Source: Evernia prunastri (lineage: Eukaryota; Ascomycota; Lecanoromycetes; Lecanorales; Parmeliaceae). Taken from it: a stretch of DNA of 64,000 nucleotides. The position numbers and the translations under genes were made by a program. The stretch lies in the NCBI GenBank assembly GCA_003184365.1, contig NKYR01000037.1:124001-188000 (forward strand), read 5' to 3'. Under the pieces are notes generated by a model. That model saw only the letters and a list, made by a program, of their open reading frames with translations. It was not told the DNA's origin and made no database searches. Below are positions 1-10,876 of this stretch, one piece after another. The stretch's first letter is position 1. Each line of letters begins with the position of its first letter.

Positions 1-19
1 AGGCGCCCTAGCTCTTCAC

Positions 20-1818
20 TCAATCAAAGCGTTCCACTCGATAATTAGAAGTGCCTGGATAACCCGGAAGATCCGCCATTTTGGGAATCGCCTCGGAAGT
101 CGAAGCAGCACCAATTTTCGAAGCCGGGGCCCCCTGGTTCGCAAATTCTGTTTCGATGCGCTTGCCAACTTCACCTTCAAAAAACTTCTGCATGTCAAAG
201 TCGACCAGATCAATTTCCTTCAGCATTGCTTCGAAAGCGATATAGACGTCATTGATAGCATTGTGAATCTCCAGTTTGCTGGTACTTCTTCCTCGGGCTG
301 CTTCACGAGCAATTTGCATCTTGTTGTAAAAGTTATCGAAAGCGGTCTTCATTGCTCGAAAGACATTATGGACTTTATCAACAGTCTGTGTCGTTTTGAG
401 TTCAAATAATATGCGATGGGTAACCGGGGAACTGGACGAAGCCTTATCCAAATTCGGTGGAGGGCCCCCGTCCGCGCTATCCTCAACGTCTCTGAAAGCA
501 GCAACCGCCTTCTGTACAGAGGCCTGGCCTAAGTTCTGATCCGAGGTTGGTTCGGTATCTCCTTGAACGTAGGCAAACATGTCCTTTTCCCAGCCATGGA
601 GCAGGATCGTCATTTGCTCAACAAGGAGTTGCTTCATGGTATCAACGCGCGTTTCGACCTTTGGAATTTCGGCCTTTGCGCGAACAGGCAAAGCCCTGCT
701 ACCTTTTGCAGCAGCTCTCCTTATCGCCTTCACATACGTGGACATTCTCTTAGCGTCCTTGAACATTGTCTCCGGATCTGCATAATTGTCAAGGTCTGGG
801 AATCCAGCGTTTGCACTGTCAGCCCTGGCATTATCGACCTTCCTAGCAGCGGCCTGGATCGCCTCAGGAATCCAGTCGATGCTCGCAAGATCCTTTTCAA
901 CATGCGCATATCTCGCATAACCACCCTCACTGGTCTCAGGATTTCCCAATTTGAACACGAAAGCATCACCAAACACCGGCACGTCCATGCCTGCGAAAAC
1001 GGCATTGTCGTTCCGTGGGGATGTAGCCTTCGGATACTCCCCCCTGTTTACGTACAGGAAGTAAGGCGTAGGGTTGCCTTCTCGTTCCATCCTGACAATC
1101 CTCTGCGCCGTCCCGGCGGCGTCGTTGAGCAAGCCCCAGTAGTATGCGACGTTCGGGATGTTCTTGAAGAAAAAGGTCTGGGGGTGGCGGTAGGCGGTGT
1201 CAGGGATCACGTACACTACGACCCGCCGCATAGAGCGTGGCTTGCCATCCTTACTTACGGGGATGCGGGTGATGTAGACCTGGGGGAACCCGCCAGACAC
1301 CCTGGCGTTGGCTACGATGGCGGCCCCCGGTGAAGGCCCCGGCGTAGATTTCACTTCTGGTTGCTTACCTTTACCCGCGGGGTTCTCCGGCTGCTCGGGT
1401 GGGGCTTCTTGAGGCTGTTCGCTGTCAAGGCCGGCTTGCACCGGTCGTTCGACTTGCTTGCCTTTGGGGTTGGCCTGGGTGGATGGACGGGGGTGAGATT
1501 CCTCCGGTTGCTTTCCCTTGTTGCTTGCTTCTCGCGGAGGTTGCATCGGCTGCTCGACTGGATGAGGACGCCCCGCCTCAGACCCTGCTTGAGTCGACTG
1601 CTTGGGCGGGAGCTGCTGGGGCTTCTTGCTCGTTGCTTTGGCGTGTACGGGCTGGTTGGGAGGTCGCTGCACTGGCTCTTTGCCCTTGGAGGTCCCTTGC
1701 AGTGACTGCTCCGTTGGGGGCTGCTGGGACTTCTTGCTCTTCCGGTCTCATTTTCAGCGTGTGTATATGTCACGATGGAAAAAAATGTCCGATTACTCAC
1801 CTGCTTTGATGGAGGCAT
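20..1818 (-). CDS. Hypothetical protein with P/Q/K-rich repetitive N-terminus
   Basis: I do not recognise a family. The model has a six-codon first exon (1818-1801, MPPSKQ), a 62-base intron 1800-1739 (donor GTGAGT) and a long second exon 1738-20, about 578 residues. The intron model keeps the frame and removes a TGA. The first ~120 residues are rich in Pro, Gln and Lys and repeat the motif K-G-K-Q-P/V-E at least three times, so they are probably disordered. The rest is a mixed globular sequence with aromatic motifs (for example QVYITRIPVS, TFFFKNIPNVAYYWGLL) and helical stretches near the C-terminus. No signal peptide or membrane segment is seen. The long frame and biased composition make it a convincing gene; the first exon is an inference. 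Confidence 0.75.
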
Positions 1819-2961
1819 CCTCACGACGCAGTATGGAAAAAAATAGATTAGTGTTCTGTTGTTTAAGAATTACCCGCGATTCTTGAAGGCTGTGAGCTTG
1901 ACTGATGACTTTTCAAAGAGAGAAAAGAGAAGAAAAAAAGAAAAAAAACGAGGAAGGAGCGAGATCATAGAGCCCCTGGCCATCGATATAACACACATAT
2001 ACCCGCTCCCTCCGCCACCTGACGAAATCTCCACGAGAATCTTCCCACGAGCGACCTTTTCTGAAACGAAAACGAACATTCGCTAGCATCTCCGTCGGCT
2101 GCGACTCGCAATTCTGTCTCCCTCACACATTCCGTCTTCTCGGACATACATGCCCATTGCTTGTTTTTCTTCTTCCATATTCGTCGCTCCTCCCCCCCCC
2201 CCTAAACACCCCTTATCGACGACAACACGAGTCACATTCTCGTTTGTCCCGCCTCGGCTTGATTTTTCCCGTCACTGAAGCTCAGCCCAGCCTGCTATCT
2301 ATTTATCCGTCCATTCGTCTTTTTTGGGGAGATCCTACAGGGCAGATGTAGATCTTTCTCACCCGAGCACCCGAGCACCCGGTGTGCAAGCGGAAAGACA
2401 TACGTGTGGCGGGTTAGGTATTTCTCTCTTCGCGTGTTGTAGAGTAGGGATGCGAACGCTTGCAAAGCTGCGTTCTTTCTTGACAATCCGTAGAGCGGTG
2501 TCAGGTGTTGGAGGTGGTCTCGCTGCTGCTTGGAGAATGTACGAGGGCTCCATGTTCCTGTTTTCTTTGATGGGGTGTCCTGATTGGTGAGTAAAAGGTC
2601 CTTTGTTGGGTTTATTTCACGTGGTAGATGAGATGCGTGGGTGAGTCGATTGGATAGTTAAAATGCGGGAGGAAGCGGATGCTGTGTTCTGAACTGTGAG
2701 AAGGCAAGGGGTCTGGTCTGTTGGATGGACTTTACGTTCTTGTTCGGGGTCAGAGTTGGTTGTGGCTGCGGCTATGGAACGGTCTTGGGTTGAGTTGTGG
2801 AGAGAAGGAAAGGGCGAGGGAGAAATTGAAAGAGGAGGCGCGGACTGGGGATAGTTGGATCCAAGGGTTATGGTAATACATCTAGAGATAAAGCATACGT
2901 AGAGAAAAAAAAAGGGAAGCCACAACAGAAGCCAAAAAGCCGACCACCACACCACATCGCA
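1819..2961. other. Intergenic region, pyrimidine-rich
   Basis: This is upstream of the gene ending at 20 and downstream of the gene ending at 2962; both are on the minus strand. It should hold the promoter and 5' UTR of the first gene and the 3' UTR of the second. There are long C/T-rich runs, including an uninterrupted C tract near 2189-2201, and a purine tract near 1919-1960. A 112-codon minus-strand frame (2955-2617) starts right after the upstream stop and is low complexity; I do not call it a gene. Confidence 0.6.
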
Positions 2962-5244
2962 TCACATCACAAGCCAATTCAGCAGGATCCACGCCCCAAT
3001 GTTCGTCCAACCAAACATCAACACCAATATCCCCAACGCGACCCCCGTCTCCACCCGGCCCCCGGCGCCCCTGTACCCAACCGGACTCTGGAAACTCTCC
3101 TCATTACTCCCCATCAGCCCATCCGGCAGACTGACGGTCGAACTCTCGAACCCGAGCCGGTCCCCCCCGGCGCCAAGGAAGACCCACAGCAGCGTGGCGG
3201 CGACGCTGCACGCGAGCACCGCGGCGACGGCGGCGAGCAACTTGCGGCTGGACCAGCCCTCGACGAGCTCGAGCGCGATGCGCTCGTTGTCCGCTGGCGG
3301 GCCGAGGGTCGCGTTCTCGGGGAGGGTGGTGACCCACTCGACCCACTCGCGGCGGCGGCGGCCCACGTTGGGCGTCCGGAACAGCGCCAGCATGCGTGCT
3401 TCGGCCGGGTGTTCGTCGTCGTTGTCCGGGTGGCGGCGGAAGTGCATCGGCTTCGCGTGCTTGGCGACGAGTTCGGCGGTGGAGCGGTAGGCCAGGAGGT
3501 TCATGCTGCGCACCGTCCGGGCGCTGGCGAGGCGGCGGAGGGAGCCCCGCATGCCGTTATACTCGGAGCGGATCAGCCGGAAGAGTTTCTCGTCGTCGAA
3601 GTCCCGGCGCATCGTCGCTTTGACGGGCGGTTTCTTTTCGTCGCTGTTGTCGACCAGGGCGATTTCCGGGGGCGTCGGGATGACGATTTTCTTCACCTTG
3701 GAGATGGCGTCGCCGTGGCTGTACAGGACCAACGTCAGGAGGGACTTGGGCGCTTCGTCCGTTGCCGGTATCGTACCGGGCTCGGACGGGTTGTACAGTG
3801 ACGCCGCTGTTCCTTTGAAGCCGGGAGGATACGGCGTGCTGACGATATCTTGTCTCAAGAACCTGTGTTCGGGCTTGATGTCCAACTGTGGAGGCGCCGG
3901 CGGGAAAGAAACACTCCTTTTCGCTGGGGGTTGCGCCACAGCTGGGACATGTGTCGGGCTGACGGGGTGGGACTTCAGCCCGTCTGTTACAAAAGGGTTT
4001 ACGGTGCGGAAGATGCCCACTCCCACGTGATCATCCTCGTGTTGACTCGTTGCGTCTTCTACCTCCGCTTGAGGCATCCCTATGACCCCTTCCCTCTTGC
4101 TCGGTACCCTAACCGGGAAAGCTCCGCCTCTTGATACTGGCTTCCTGCCGAAATCGAAAGGCTGCCCGATCATCCTCATCGCTGTCGCTCTCGACGGCCC
4201 TGGATCATCCTGTGCAAGCGGCGCAGTATGTAACATCTCTTTCAACCCCATCTTTGTTCGCGAACCGTGCTCAACCATCACCGGTGTTCCGACAATTGCT
4301 TGCTGGGCGTCATCGACCTGCGAATGCTCTTCTTCACGGGGATCACCATCGCTCGATCCATCGTGGAAAAAAGACCCCGGCGGCTGTGCCGCATCCTTGA
4401 CTTCCTTTTCCTCGCTGGGCGTTAAGGAGCTTTTCGAATACCCGCTCGGCCTGAGGAACTTTGGCATGCCGTGCAGGAAAGGTAGACGAAAACCACCCAT
4501 CTCTCTGGAAGCATTGGAATCCTCAGATGTAGGATCCGTGCTCGAAATAGGCGGTCGTGTCAGCGGGCTTCGGCCGAAGGAGCGCCGGATGGTTGATTCT
4601 CTGCTCGGCAGTGGCGAGATACTCGGATGGCGATCGCTTCCTGTAGGTTCTTCGGCTGGACTTGGCAAGTCGGTGGTTATAGCCTGTCCATAGTTTCTCA
4701 TCCCATTCCACGTACTTCTTGCGGAGACGCTCTCGTCAACTTCTAGTGTTGAAAAGCGGCGACTTTCGCCGCTGCTTTGGACGCTGCCGTCGCTAGGGTG
4801 TGGGTCGTGATGAGGCTGTACTCCCATATTCGACCCTAGCTCTGGCGTGGGCATTCTAAAACCTGTGCTTGAGGCTACCGCAATGGGCTGACTGATGCTG
4901 AAATGGGAGGATTGGCGCACATTGTGGCTGGGGCTTTGCGGAGACCGTTCCTTTTCCGAGCGCTCTGAGTAGAGAGACGTGGTTCCGAAGCCATCAATGT
5001 GTTGATGATCTCCTTCTTCCGAAGAATGTTCGTCAAAGTGGTCGATGCTACGATTGGGATTATCCTCGTGGATTTCGGTATTGACGCTTCTTGTCGGGCT
5101 GGGCGGAGCAGCGACAACCGTAGCAGAACGAGCAGACAAGGAGAAAACGGAAACGGGTCTGTTTTGGTCGTCGGTAATGGGAGCTTTCGGGGAGGCAAGA
5201 GGCCGGTATTGTTCGCTGGGGATTCTGTCCTCTTCTGACTCCAT
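2962..5244 (-). CDS. Large hypothetical protein with C-terminal membrane segments
   Basis: A single uninterrupted 760-codon frame. The first ~480 residues are Ser/Pro/acidic-rich and probably disordered. A more ordered charged block follows (about residues 490-650), including LLTLVLYSHGDAI and repeated R/K clusters. Two hydrophobic segments lie near the C-terminus, at about residues 668-690 (AAVAAVLACSVAATLLWVFL) and 733-757 (starting TGVALGILVLMFGW). The protein therefore looks like an anchored membrane protein with a long cytosolic tail. I recognise the general shape from uncharacterised fungal proteins but cannot give a function. The ATG at 5244 opens the frame and is followed by a coherent MESEEDRIPSEQYRPL start. 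Its minus-strand neighbour (TFIIIC) is 485 bases upstream. Confidence 0.85.
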   Translation of the reverse strand: MESEEDRIPSEQYRPLASPKAPITDDQNRPVSVFSLSARSATVVAAPPSPTRSVNTEIHEDNPNRSIDHFDEHSSEEGDHQHIDGFGTTSLYSERSEKERSPQSPSHNVRQSSHFSISQPIAVASSTGFRMPTPELGSNMGVQPHHDPHPSDGSVQSSGESRRFSTLEVDESVSARSTWNGMRNYGQAITTDLPSPAEEPTGSDRHPSISPLPSRESTIRRSFGRSPLTRPPISSTDPTSEDSNASREMGGFRLPFLHGMPKFLRPSGYSKSSLTPSEEKEVKDAAQPPGSFFHDGSSDGDPREEEHSQVDDAQQAIVGTPVMVEHGSRTKMGLKEMLHTAPLAQDDPGPSRATAMRMIGQPFDFGRKPVSRGGAFPVRVPSKREGVIGMPQAEVEDATSQHEDDHVGVGIFRTVNPFVTDGLKSHPVSPTHVPAVAQPPAKRSVSFPPAPPQLDIKPEHRFLRQDIVSTPYPPGFKGTAASLYNPSEPGTIPATDEAPKSLLTLVLYSHGDAISKVKKIVIPTPPEIALVDNSDEKKPPVKATMRRDFDDEKLFRLIRSEYNGMRGSLRRLASARTVRSMNLLAYRSTAELVAKHAKPMHFRRHPDNDDEHPAEARMLALFRTPNVGRRRREWVEWVTTLPENATLGPPADNERIALELVEGWSSRKLLAAVAAVLACSVAATLLWVFLGAGGDRLGFESSTVSLPDGLMGSNEESFQSPVGYRGAGGRVETGVALGILVLMFGWTNIGAWILLNWLVM

Positions 5245-5729
5245 TGCCAGTGCAGTTGGAGCAGTCGGTGCTCTGAAGGGCGCACAGAGGTCGGATGTTA
5301 GATTGAGGATACATTGGAAGATTTAGGCTGATGATGGCGAACAAAGCAATGCTCGGACACTTGGTAGTTCCTTTTATATAGTCCGGATGCGTCTGCAAGT
5401 AACCGAGTCCGGTCATGTCGTTGGCTTGGCAGAATTTTGGGCGCAAGTTTCAAGAGATTTCTTATAATAGTATAAAGGAAAGTGCCGGATGGACAAAAGG
5501 AGGTACGCGTTGTCCTGGTGGAGATGAGTTTGACGCTTCGGGTAAGTCGAAGTTGAGGCAAACAAAGGTGAGACAAGCAAACACCTAATCGTGGAATGGA
5601 ATGTTTATCCGATGTCTCGGCTATACATACCCTTGAATCTTCATATCCGCCAATGTATTGGAGATGAGATTCTTCTGATTGTCTCCTGTATTACAACAGT
5701 AGAGAGCCGTTATGGATCGTGAATCAGCC
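5245..5729. other. Intergenic region
   Basis: This lies between two minus-strand genes: the 3' end of the TFIIIC subunit gene and the promoter/5' UTR of the large membrane protein gene. I see no gene in it. The minus-strand frames here are short and end in low-quality sequence. Confidence 0.5.
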
Positions 5730-7685
5730 TCAATCGCAAAATTTGCCACCACAGTAAGGGCAAATATCAAATTTATCAAAAAGCACAGACGCGAGCGAAT
5801 GCTTGACTCGTCCACTGTCTTCTTGCGCAGCACCGGTATTTTCAATATTGCTGTCGCTAATGCTGATGGGACCTAATCGTTCGGATAATCTCATTCGTAT
5901 TTCGGGATGGGATCGTTCGTCCAAGTACTCACGTTTGCAGTTGAAACAGCGTTTGCTGATTCCTGGCTCAAGCAGCGGTAAGAAGGTAAGGGCGCACCGT
6001 GCTGCCGGCTTGTAAGATAGATCAAGATGAGTGAATAAGGTGGAACAGAGCTTACCAAAAGGGTGTTTTTGCGGACACTGTGCCTCGGTGAAGCTATCGA
6101 AGGGTATGATCTGTTGACCCCCTGGACAGAAGGGGCAGAGATCGAGGAGAGCCATTTCCGGATTGCCTGAGCATGACTCGGCTTGGCCTCTCGCTTTGGT
6201 CATCTGCCTGATTATCTCTATGAGCTCCTGGTCAGAGAGCTGCGGGGATCCTTGGATGGCGAGAGCGCGGTGTTTTGCCAGTAGATCGAGGCTCGCATGG
6301 CGCTCGAGTAGACTCAAAACGTTCACTACGTCTTCAAGTCGCAGAGACCGTTCGTCATCGATCAAAAGCAACCTACCACATAATGCAGTATATATAATTT
6401 TGAGGTCGAGGTTATTCAATGCCAAGGGTCTCTGCAAATCTCGATCGAGAATAGTATTGAGAATTGATCCTTGCGTCTTTGCTACGTTGCCATTTGTAGG
6501 GTTTTGCCAAGGAAATGCGCTCACTGCATTATCGTCATCGTTGCCAGCGTCGAATAGGATGGTAGCCGACCCCTCGAACGGTGCAATATACTCGATCATC
6601 TTCGCTGGATGTAGAGTAATGCAGACCGCAAGCAGGTTATCCAATGATGCCAAACCCCATGTCCTCACCATTACATCGTTACCAATATTGTTGGCAACCC
6701 CATATCTCTTCTTTTCCGTTGCCATTCGAGCTTTGATACGGGGTGTGACTATAATTGGCGAGCGGGTGTTGGCATCTTCGGGACGAGCTTCATCCATGAT
6801 TACAGTAAGAGATTCTCGATCCGAACTGTCTTTAGGTTGTGTCAAAGAAGGCGGATCCTCGGAGATAGAGACCATGGCATGGTGACTGATCCCAGAAGTG
6901 CGGTATACCACAGGAATGCCGCCATCCCACGTGCCAAATCCAATTCGGTCGATGAAATGACTCGCGTTCATGGCTAGGCGGAACAGAGATGGGCGATCGT
7001 TCGACGATTTGGGCACTGGGATATCGTCGCAACGGAGTACTTCGCTGTCCCATTCGAAGGAGTGGCCTGTGAAAGGGCTTGAAATCCTGAGGATGTAGAA
7101 TCTGTTGCTGTCATCTCCGATAGCAATAAGAGGTATCCCCCATTTCCTTCGTGAAAAAGGCGTCCGGCGGTCAACGTGCTGAGGATTCGTCGGAGCCCAT
7201 GCCATGCTGCGGATCCTTTTCTGGAGGCGAGATCTTGAGGACAGAGCTTTGTTGAAGACAAGAACCCTCTTCCAGCTACTGGAATCGAGAGGATTAGAAT
7301 CAGAGGCCCAAAGAGATAAGATCAAATTTGAAGTCAGAACTGCAAGGACAGAGCGTCTGTGTTTTGCTAGACCAGGAGGCGACCACGAGAGAGCGGTGAC
7401 CGTGGCCCTCGCTTGCTCTTCGCCAATCGACATCTCTCTGAAGCTGGCTGGCTCTTGCAAGGACCATTCTTCAGTAGTGAAATTACTGACGGTGATGCGT
7501 ACATGTGTCCAGGTTTCCGCACTGCCAGTTTGGGGTATAAGAAGGTACACTTCCTCGCCGGCGGCAACTGCGAGCTCTCCATCGATCGACCAAGCCAGAC
7601 AGTCCTGCGAAGAAGGCTGCACGGGTATGTGGGCTAGAGGTAGCATACTGATGCTTTCCTGGAGTTTTAGCTCTTTAAGTGGCAT
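5730..7685 (-). CDS. Transcription factor IIIC subunit (TFIIIC90 / tau60-like) with C-terminal zinc finger
   Basis: TFIIIC binds the A and B boxes of tRNA genes and recruits TFIIIB and RNA polymerase III in the nucleus. The N-terminal ~450 residues read like the TFIIIC_delta beta-propeller (for example QDCLAWSIDGELAVAAG, RSMAWAP, with repeated W/D strands). The C-terminus has the putative zinc finger of this family: CPFC, then AQCPQKHPF, then RCALTFLPLLEPGISKRCFNC, then CPYC near the end. The zinc-finger reading needs two introns. Intron 6055-6002 joins HPF to ARCALTF, and intron 5932-5873 (donor GTGAGT) has a length divisible by three. The spliced protein is about 613 residues. Without splicing the frame stays open (651 codons) but loses the conserved HPFxRCALTFLP motif. 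The start at 7685 gives MPLKELKLQESIS followed by the first propeller strand. I am sure of the family and less sure of the last intron. Confidence 0.88.
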   Translation of the reverse strand: MPLKELKLQESISMLPLAHIPVQPSSQDCLAWSIDGELAVAAGEEVYLLIPQTGSAETWTHVRITVSNFTTEEWSLQEPASFREMSIGEEQARATVTALSWSPPGLAKHRRSVLAVLTSNLILSLWASDSNPLDSSSWKRVLVFNKALSSRSRLQKRIRSMAWAPTNPQHVDRRTPFSRRKWGIPLIAIGDDSNRFYILRISSPFTGHSFEWDSEVLRCDDIPVPKSSNDRPSLFRLAMNASHFIDRIGFGTWDGGIPVVYRTSGISHHAMVSISEDPPSLTQPKDSSDRESLTVIMDEARPEDANTRSPIIVTPRIKARMATEKKRYGVANNIGNDVMVRTWGLASLDNLLAVCITLHPAKMIEYIAPFEGSATILFDAGNDDDNAVSAFPWQNPTNGNVAKTQGSILNTILDRDLQRPLALNNLDLKIIYTALCGRLLLIDDERSLRLEDVVNVLSLLERHASLDLLAKHRALAIQGSPQLSDQELIEIIRQMTKARGQAESCSGNPEMALLDLCPFCPGGQQIIPFDSFTEAQCPQKHPFGKLCSTLFTHLDLSYKPAARCALTFLPLLEPGISKRCFNCKREYLDERSHPEIRMRLSERLGPISISDSNIENTGAAQEDSGRVKHSLASVLFDKFDICPYCGGKFCD

Positions 7686-8664
7686 GACATCTCTGTTGGT
7701 ACAACGTTGTTCGATGTCCGCTGAAATCCCAGATGTTGAATCCGCACTAGACTATGATTAAATATTTATTGCGTTAAATTGCTTGAGCTTAAGGCGATAT
7801 ATTAGTAGGTCTCTCGAGTTCTTGGAGGTGAGAATTTTTTTTCCATCTCAAAATCATCAAGCACCGTTCTAACACAGAGCCATAGCACCTTTTGATAATC
7901 TTGCAATGACTCACTGTTCTCGTAGTTACTTCCCCAACTAGGTAAGGACTGATAGCCAGTCTCTGGCCTTCTAGGAACCAATTTTGGTTGTTGCCCAGGC
8001 GCCAACAAGCACTGGAGCTCTTATCAGAGATCTGATGGGCCAACTGCTCTTTCAATGATAAGCCTTGCAGTTCGAAACATTTCAAAAAAATCGGAAAAAA
8101 AATCCATCTAGGTACTTAAAGATCAATCATCGCTACGCTGCAGTGCGCACGTTGAACCAAGTCCTCACTCGTGTCTCAGTCAAAGCTAAAGTACTTTAGC
8201 TCCGCCACGTCGCTTAGAGCGCGTATCATGCCAAGCAAACGCGCCAATCTCTGAGCTTCGTCAATGCTTCAAAAGATGACTATGCCTACCCGTGCCGTTG
8301 TGTCATACGTGCCGAAAGGGCCGCAAGGGAAGTCAATGTCTCTGGCATGTGGTGAATGCATGAATCATCTGCCCATGCATAGCAGATCTGTCCGAGCAAC
8401 TGCAACTATACCTGACCCTGCGTCTTGCAGGACTTCTCGCGCCATTAAGAGTGAGAGGATATGGGTTTCAGTCTCTCGACTTGCGCCTAAGAATGACTAG
8501 TCCTCAATTCCCGGGCCGTCGGCGATATGAAGGCTTCTCGAAAGCAATATAGAGACCCTGTACCCTGAAGCATGAATTCGAGATCCAGGATAAAAGACGC
8601 ATTGTTGCCCGAAGCAGAATACCTTGATCCTCTACCCAGAGACATCTACAATATTTGCGCCGCC
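7686..8664. other. Intergenic region between divergent genes
   Basis: The minus-strand TFIIIC gene and the plus-strand secreted protein gene diverge from here, so both promoters lie within it. No coding frame is convincing. The plus-strand open stretch at 8264-8500 lacks protein-like composition. Confidence 0.5.
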
Positions 8665-9373
8665 ATGATTACGATACTGGCTACAATCGCATCCCTTGCA
8701 GCCATAAACCTGGCCTCGCCAGTCCCAGGCACCAACGTCGACATCATTGGATGTCTTAATTCATGGGACTCCTGGGGTATCGCCTGCCCCAATCTTGGTC
8801 ATCATCTCTTCTGCGACAATCTACCGGGAATCCGCGCTGGGACGTGAGTTTGCAGCCCCATCGCCGAGAATATTACCAATTCGTTCCCTCCCGTTCAATG
8901 CATCAAACGCTAACTCTCTGTCAACTAGGGGAGCCCCCGCAACCCGCATGAAGCGTCGAGAACAACTTGAGCCCCTCGATGGACCTCCTCACTCTCTCCA
9001 AGGCCGGAAACCATACGACGGTACTACATATTGTCAAGCTCAGACCAACACCTTCATCGTTGTGGTCGCCTTCAACGGCGCCAACCCTGCTGTATCATCA
9101 TTCCTCAATACCTGCCTCAATGCCGTCCAAAGCACCATTGCCGGCGGCAATATAGGTCTGATACCAAGCGACGGATGGCGCCAATTAGGCCGTAACGGGC
9201 TTAGCATGACCGTGTGGAGTGATGAGAACTTTCAAACCACGTATGGGGTACTTCATTCGGCGTTAGAGGCGGTGATTGGTTGGATGTCAAGCAATGAAAA
9301 TATGTTTGGGACCGCGAGCTTTACGATCTGGGATGGCCCGAACCGAGTTGGGTGGGGCAGTATCAGTGGCTAG
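8665..9373 (+). CDS. Small secreted cysteine-containing protein, unknown function
   Basis: Two exons: 8665-8843 and 8929-9373, with a GTGAGT donor, a CTAAC branch and a TAG acceptor. They give a 207-residue protein. I chose the ATG at 8665 because it starts a clean signal peptide (MITILATIASLAAINLASPV); an in-frame upstream ATG at 8572 would bury it. The mature N-terminal part, encoded by exon 1, has three cysteines within about 21 residues, in a Trp-rich context (CLNSWDSWGIACPNLGHHLF). Two further cysteines follow in exon 2. The second half has alternating Gly/Trp strands such as GLSMTVWSDENFQTTYG. I do not recognise the family. Secretion is predicted from the sequence; an effector or cell-wall role would be a guess. 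Confidence 0.75.
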
Positions 9374-10582
9374 GGGAAGGGCTGTGGCTTGAGCGGTCAC
9401 GCGCCCCACGATGGTCAAAGGCAAGAACAACTATGTCCTTGCCCAGCTCCGAAAGCTCGAGATTGAGACCTTGCACCAGGAAGGAGAGAGTGCCAAATGT
9501 GTCGGTAGTACAAAGCTTCTGGACCAGTCGGCATCGCATGGATTGTGATCAGACTTTGAACCTTGGAATTTCGCGTTAACGTTCAGCCTCTTCTTCGTCT
9601 CTTTCCTGAGCCACTTGTCAATTTTTAGACCGCTTTAGTATATATAGAGAGCTACCACGTCGACTGCAAGGTGTTCAGCGCCAAATTCATCCTTGCAACT
9701 CGTCGTCAAGTCCAAGCCACCAAGCCCAGATGAATGAAAGACCGCTTGACTAGAATTGCTCTACTTTCAGGGAAAGTCCGCGCTCGTTCTCACTGATCTT
9801 TCTACCGTTATTCAGACAATGGATGCAGAAGTGGATCACCAGCGAACCCTTGCCCAAACCGCTCATCGGACCATACGTGTTGCCGTCCGTGCCTGTGGCG
9901 AACAACGATACTACTGCAGCAGGGGACCATGTGCCGCAAGCCACGTCGAAAGAGACGTCTCAACGAGACCAATGTTCCAGCTGAAGTTGTCGTCCTACTA
10001 CGCCTCATCGCTGCGATTGTCACCGTACCTCCAGCATCGTACTCTTCGCCATTTCAACCATTTATCCCACGCCGATGGATGGCGGATCCGAAACGATCGC
10101 TATTTCCTTGCCATGAGGGAAAAGACAGCCCAAGGCTCCTCGAAGGCGCTTCGTTGAGCGGGCGCCTCTCGAAGTTCGTAAGGATGAACATCGCAGTCCA
10201 TCGACCGGGCACCGTGATGGAGAGACTTACTCTTGGAGATCGGATATGTGCCTGATGGCACGGGAGACAATGGGACCTTGACGCGCGGTTTGAGGCGTAG
10301 TGTGCTGAGGTTGGGGGGTTAGGTTGGGAAGGGTTTGAGGAGTGCTGTTCTCACTTGATCGCGAGTGCTTTTCATAGGAAACAGTAGCGAATATGTCTTG
10401 CATATTTACGTCTGAAAAGGGACTTAAATGACTTGAATCGACCCTTGTATCTCTATTTATGGGTGTTCGCGCAAGTATCTCCAGCGAATCTGTACTGTCG
10501 AGAGCTTTCTCGCAAACCTGGTCTTATCTCAAGAGAAAGAATTACAAAATGAGCCACACGAGAGCAAAAATGAAACATCGAA
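9374..10582. other. Intergenic region with unresolved open frames
   Basis: Open frames of 60-130 codons overlap on both strands at about 9,750-10,255. They conflict with one another, contain Arg/Ser-rich low-quality protein, and cannot be joined by convincing splice sites. One may be a decayed gene. The rest is probably 3' flank of the secreted protein gene. Confidence 0.35.
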
Positions 10583-10653
10583 TGCTGGCGCTCGGAATCG
10601 AACCGAGATCAATCCCGCCACAAGGGAGTATTCTGCCATTGAAATACGCCAGC
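10583..10653 (-). tRNA. tRNA-His (anticodon GTG), no intron
   Basis: The reverse complement folds as a tRNA. The acceptor stem is GCTGGCG/CGCCAGC (7 perfect pairs) with discriminator A at 10583. The D arm is TTC-AATGGCA-GAA. The anticodon loop TTGTGGC carries GTG at 10619-10621, and the T arm contains the canonical B box GGTTCGATTCC. The anticodon stem has four pairs plus one terminal C-T mismatch. The TTGTGGC loop and discriminator A are usual for eukaryotic tRNA-His. The extra 5' G(-1) of mature tRNA-His is normally added after transcription by Thg1, so it need not be encoded. It lies about 220 bases past the ALG1 stop, on the same strand. Confidence 0.93.
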
Positions 10654-10876
10654 TACGCTTTACAACACTCACCGTTAGGCTATGCGAGCTTGTTCGAATG
10701 ATAGTTTGGCTCTTGAAGCTATCTATATCGTGGATTTTAAGTGAGTCAGAAGTGAAGACTTGGCACATGTGGGAATGAGTGAGTCACCAAGAGAAAAATA
10801 CAGACAACGGCCCGCCATTCGAGTTCCAACGCTGCATTTTACCTAGAGATCAAGTTGAGGAGTTTCCCGTAATTGA

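Noticed and set aside
563..1333. 256-codon plus-strand frame
   Set aside because: It is the antisense shadow of the long minus-strand gene; composition is poor and it lacks any domain.
2617..2955. 112-codon minus-strand frame starting with a hydrophobic segment
   Set aside because: It begins seven bases after the upstream stop, is Ser/Pro low complexity and most likely 3' UTR.
3409..4693. Several plus-strand frames of 130-203 codons
   Set aside because: All lie antisense to the 760-residue minus-strand gene in a GC-rich stretch; shadow frames.
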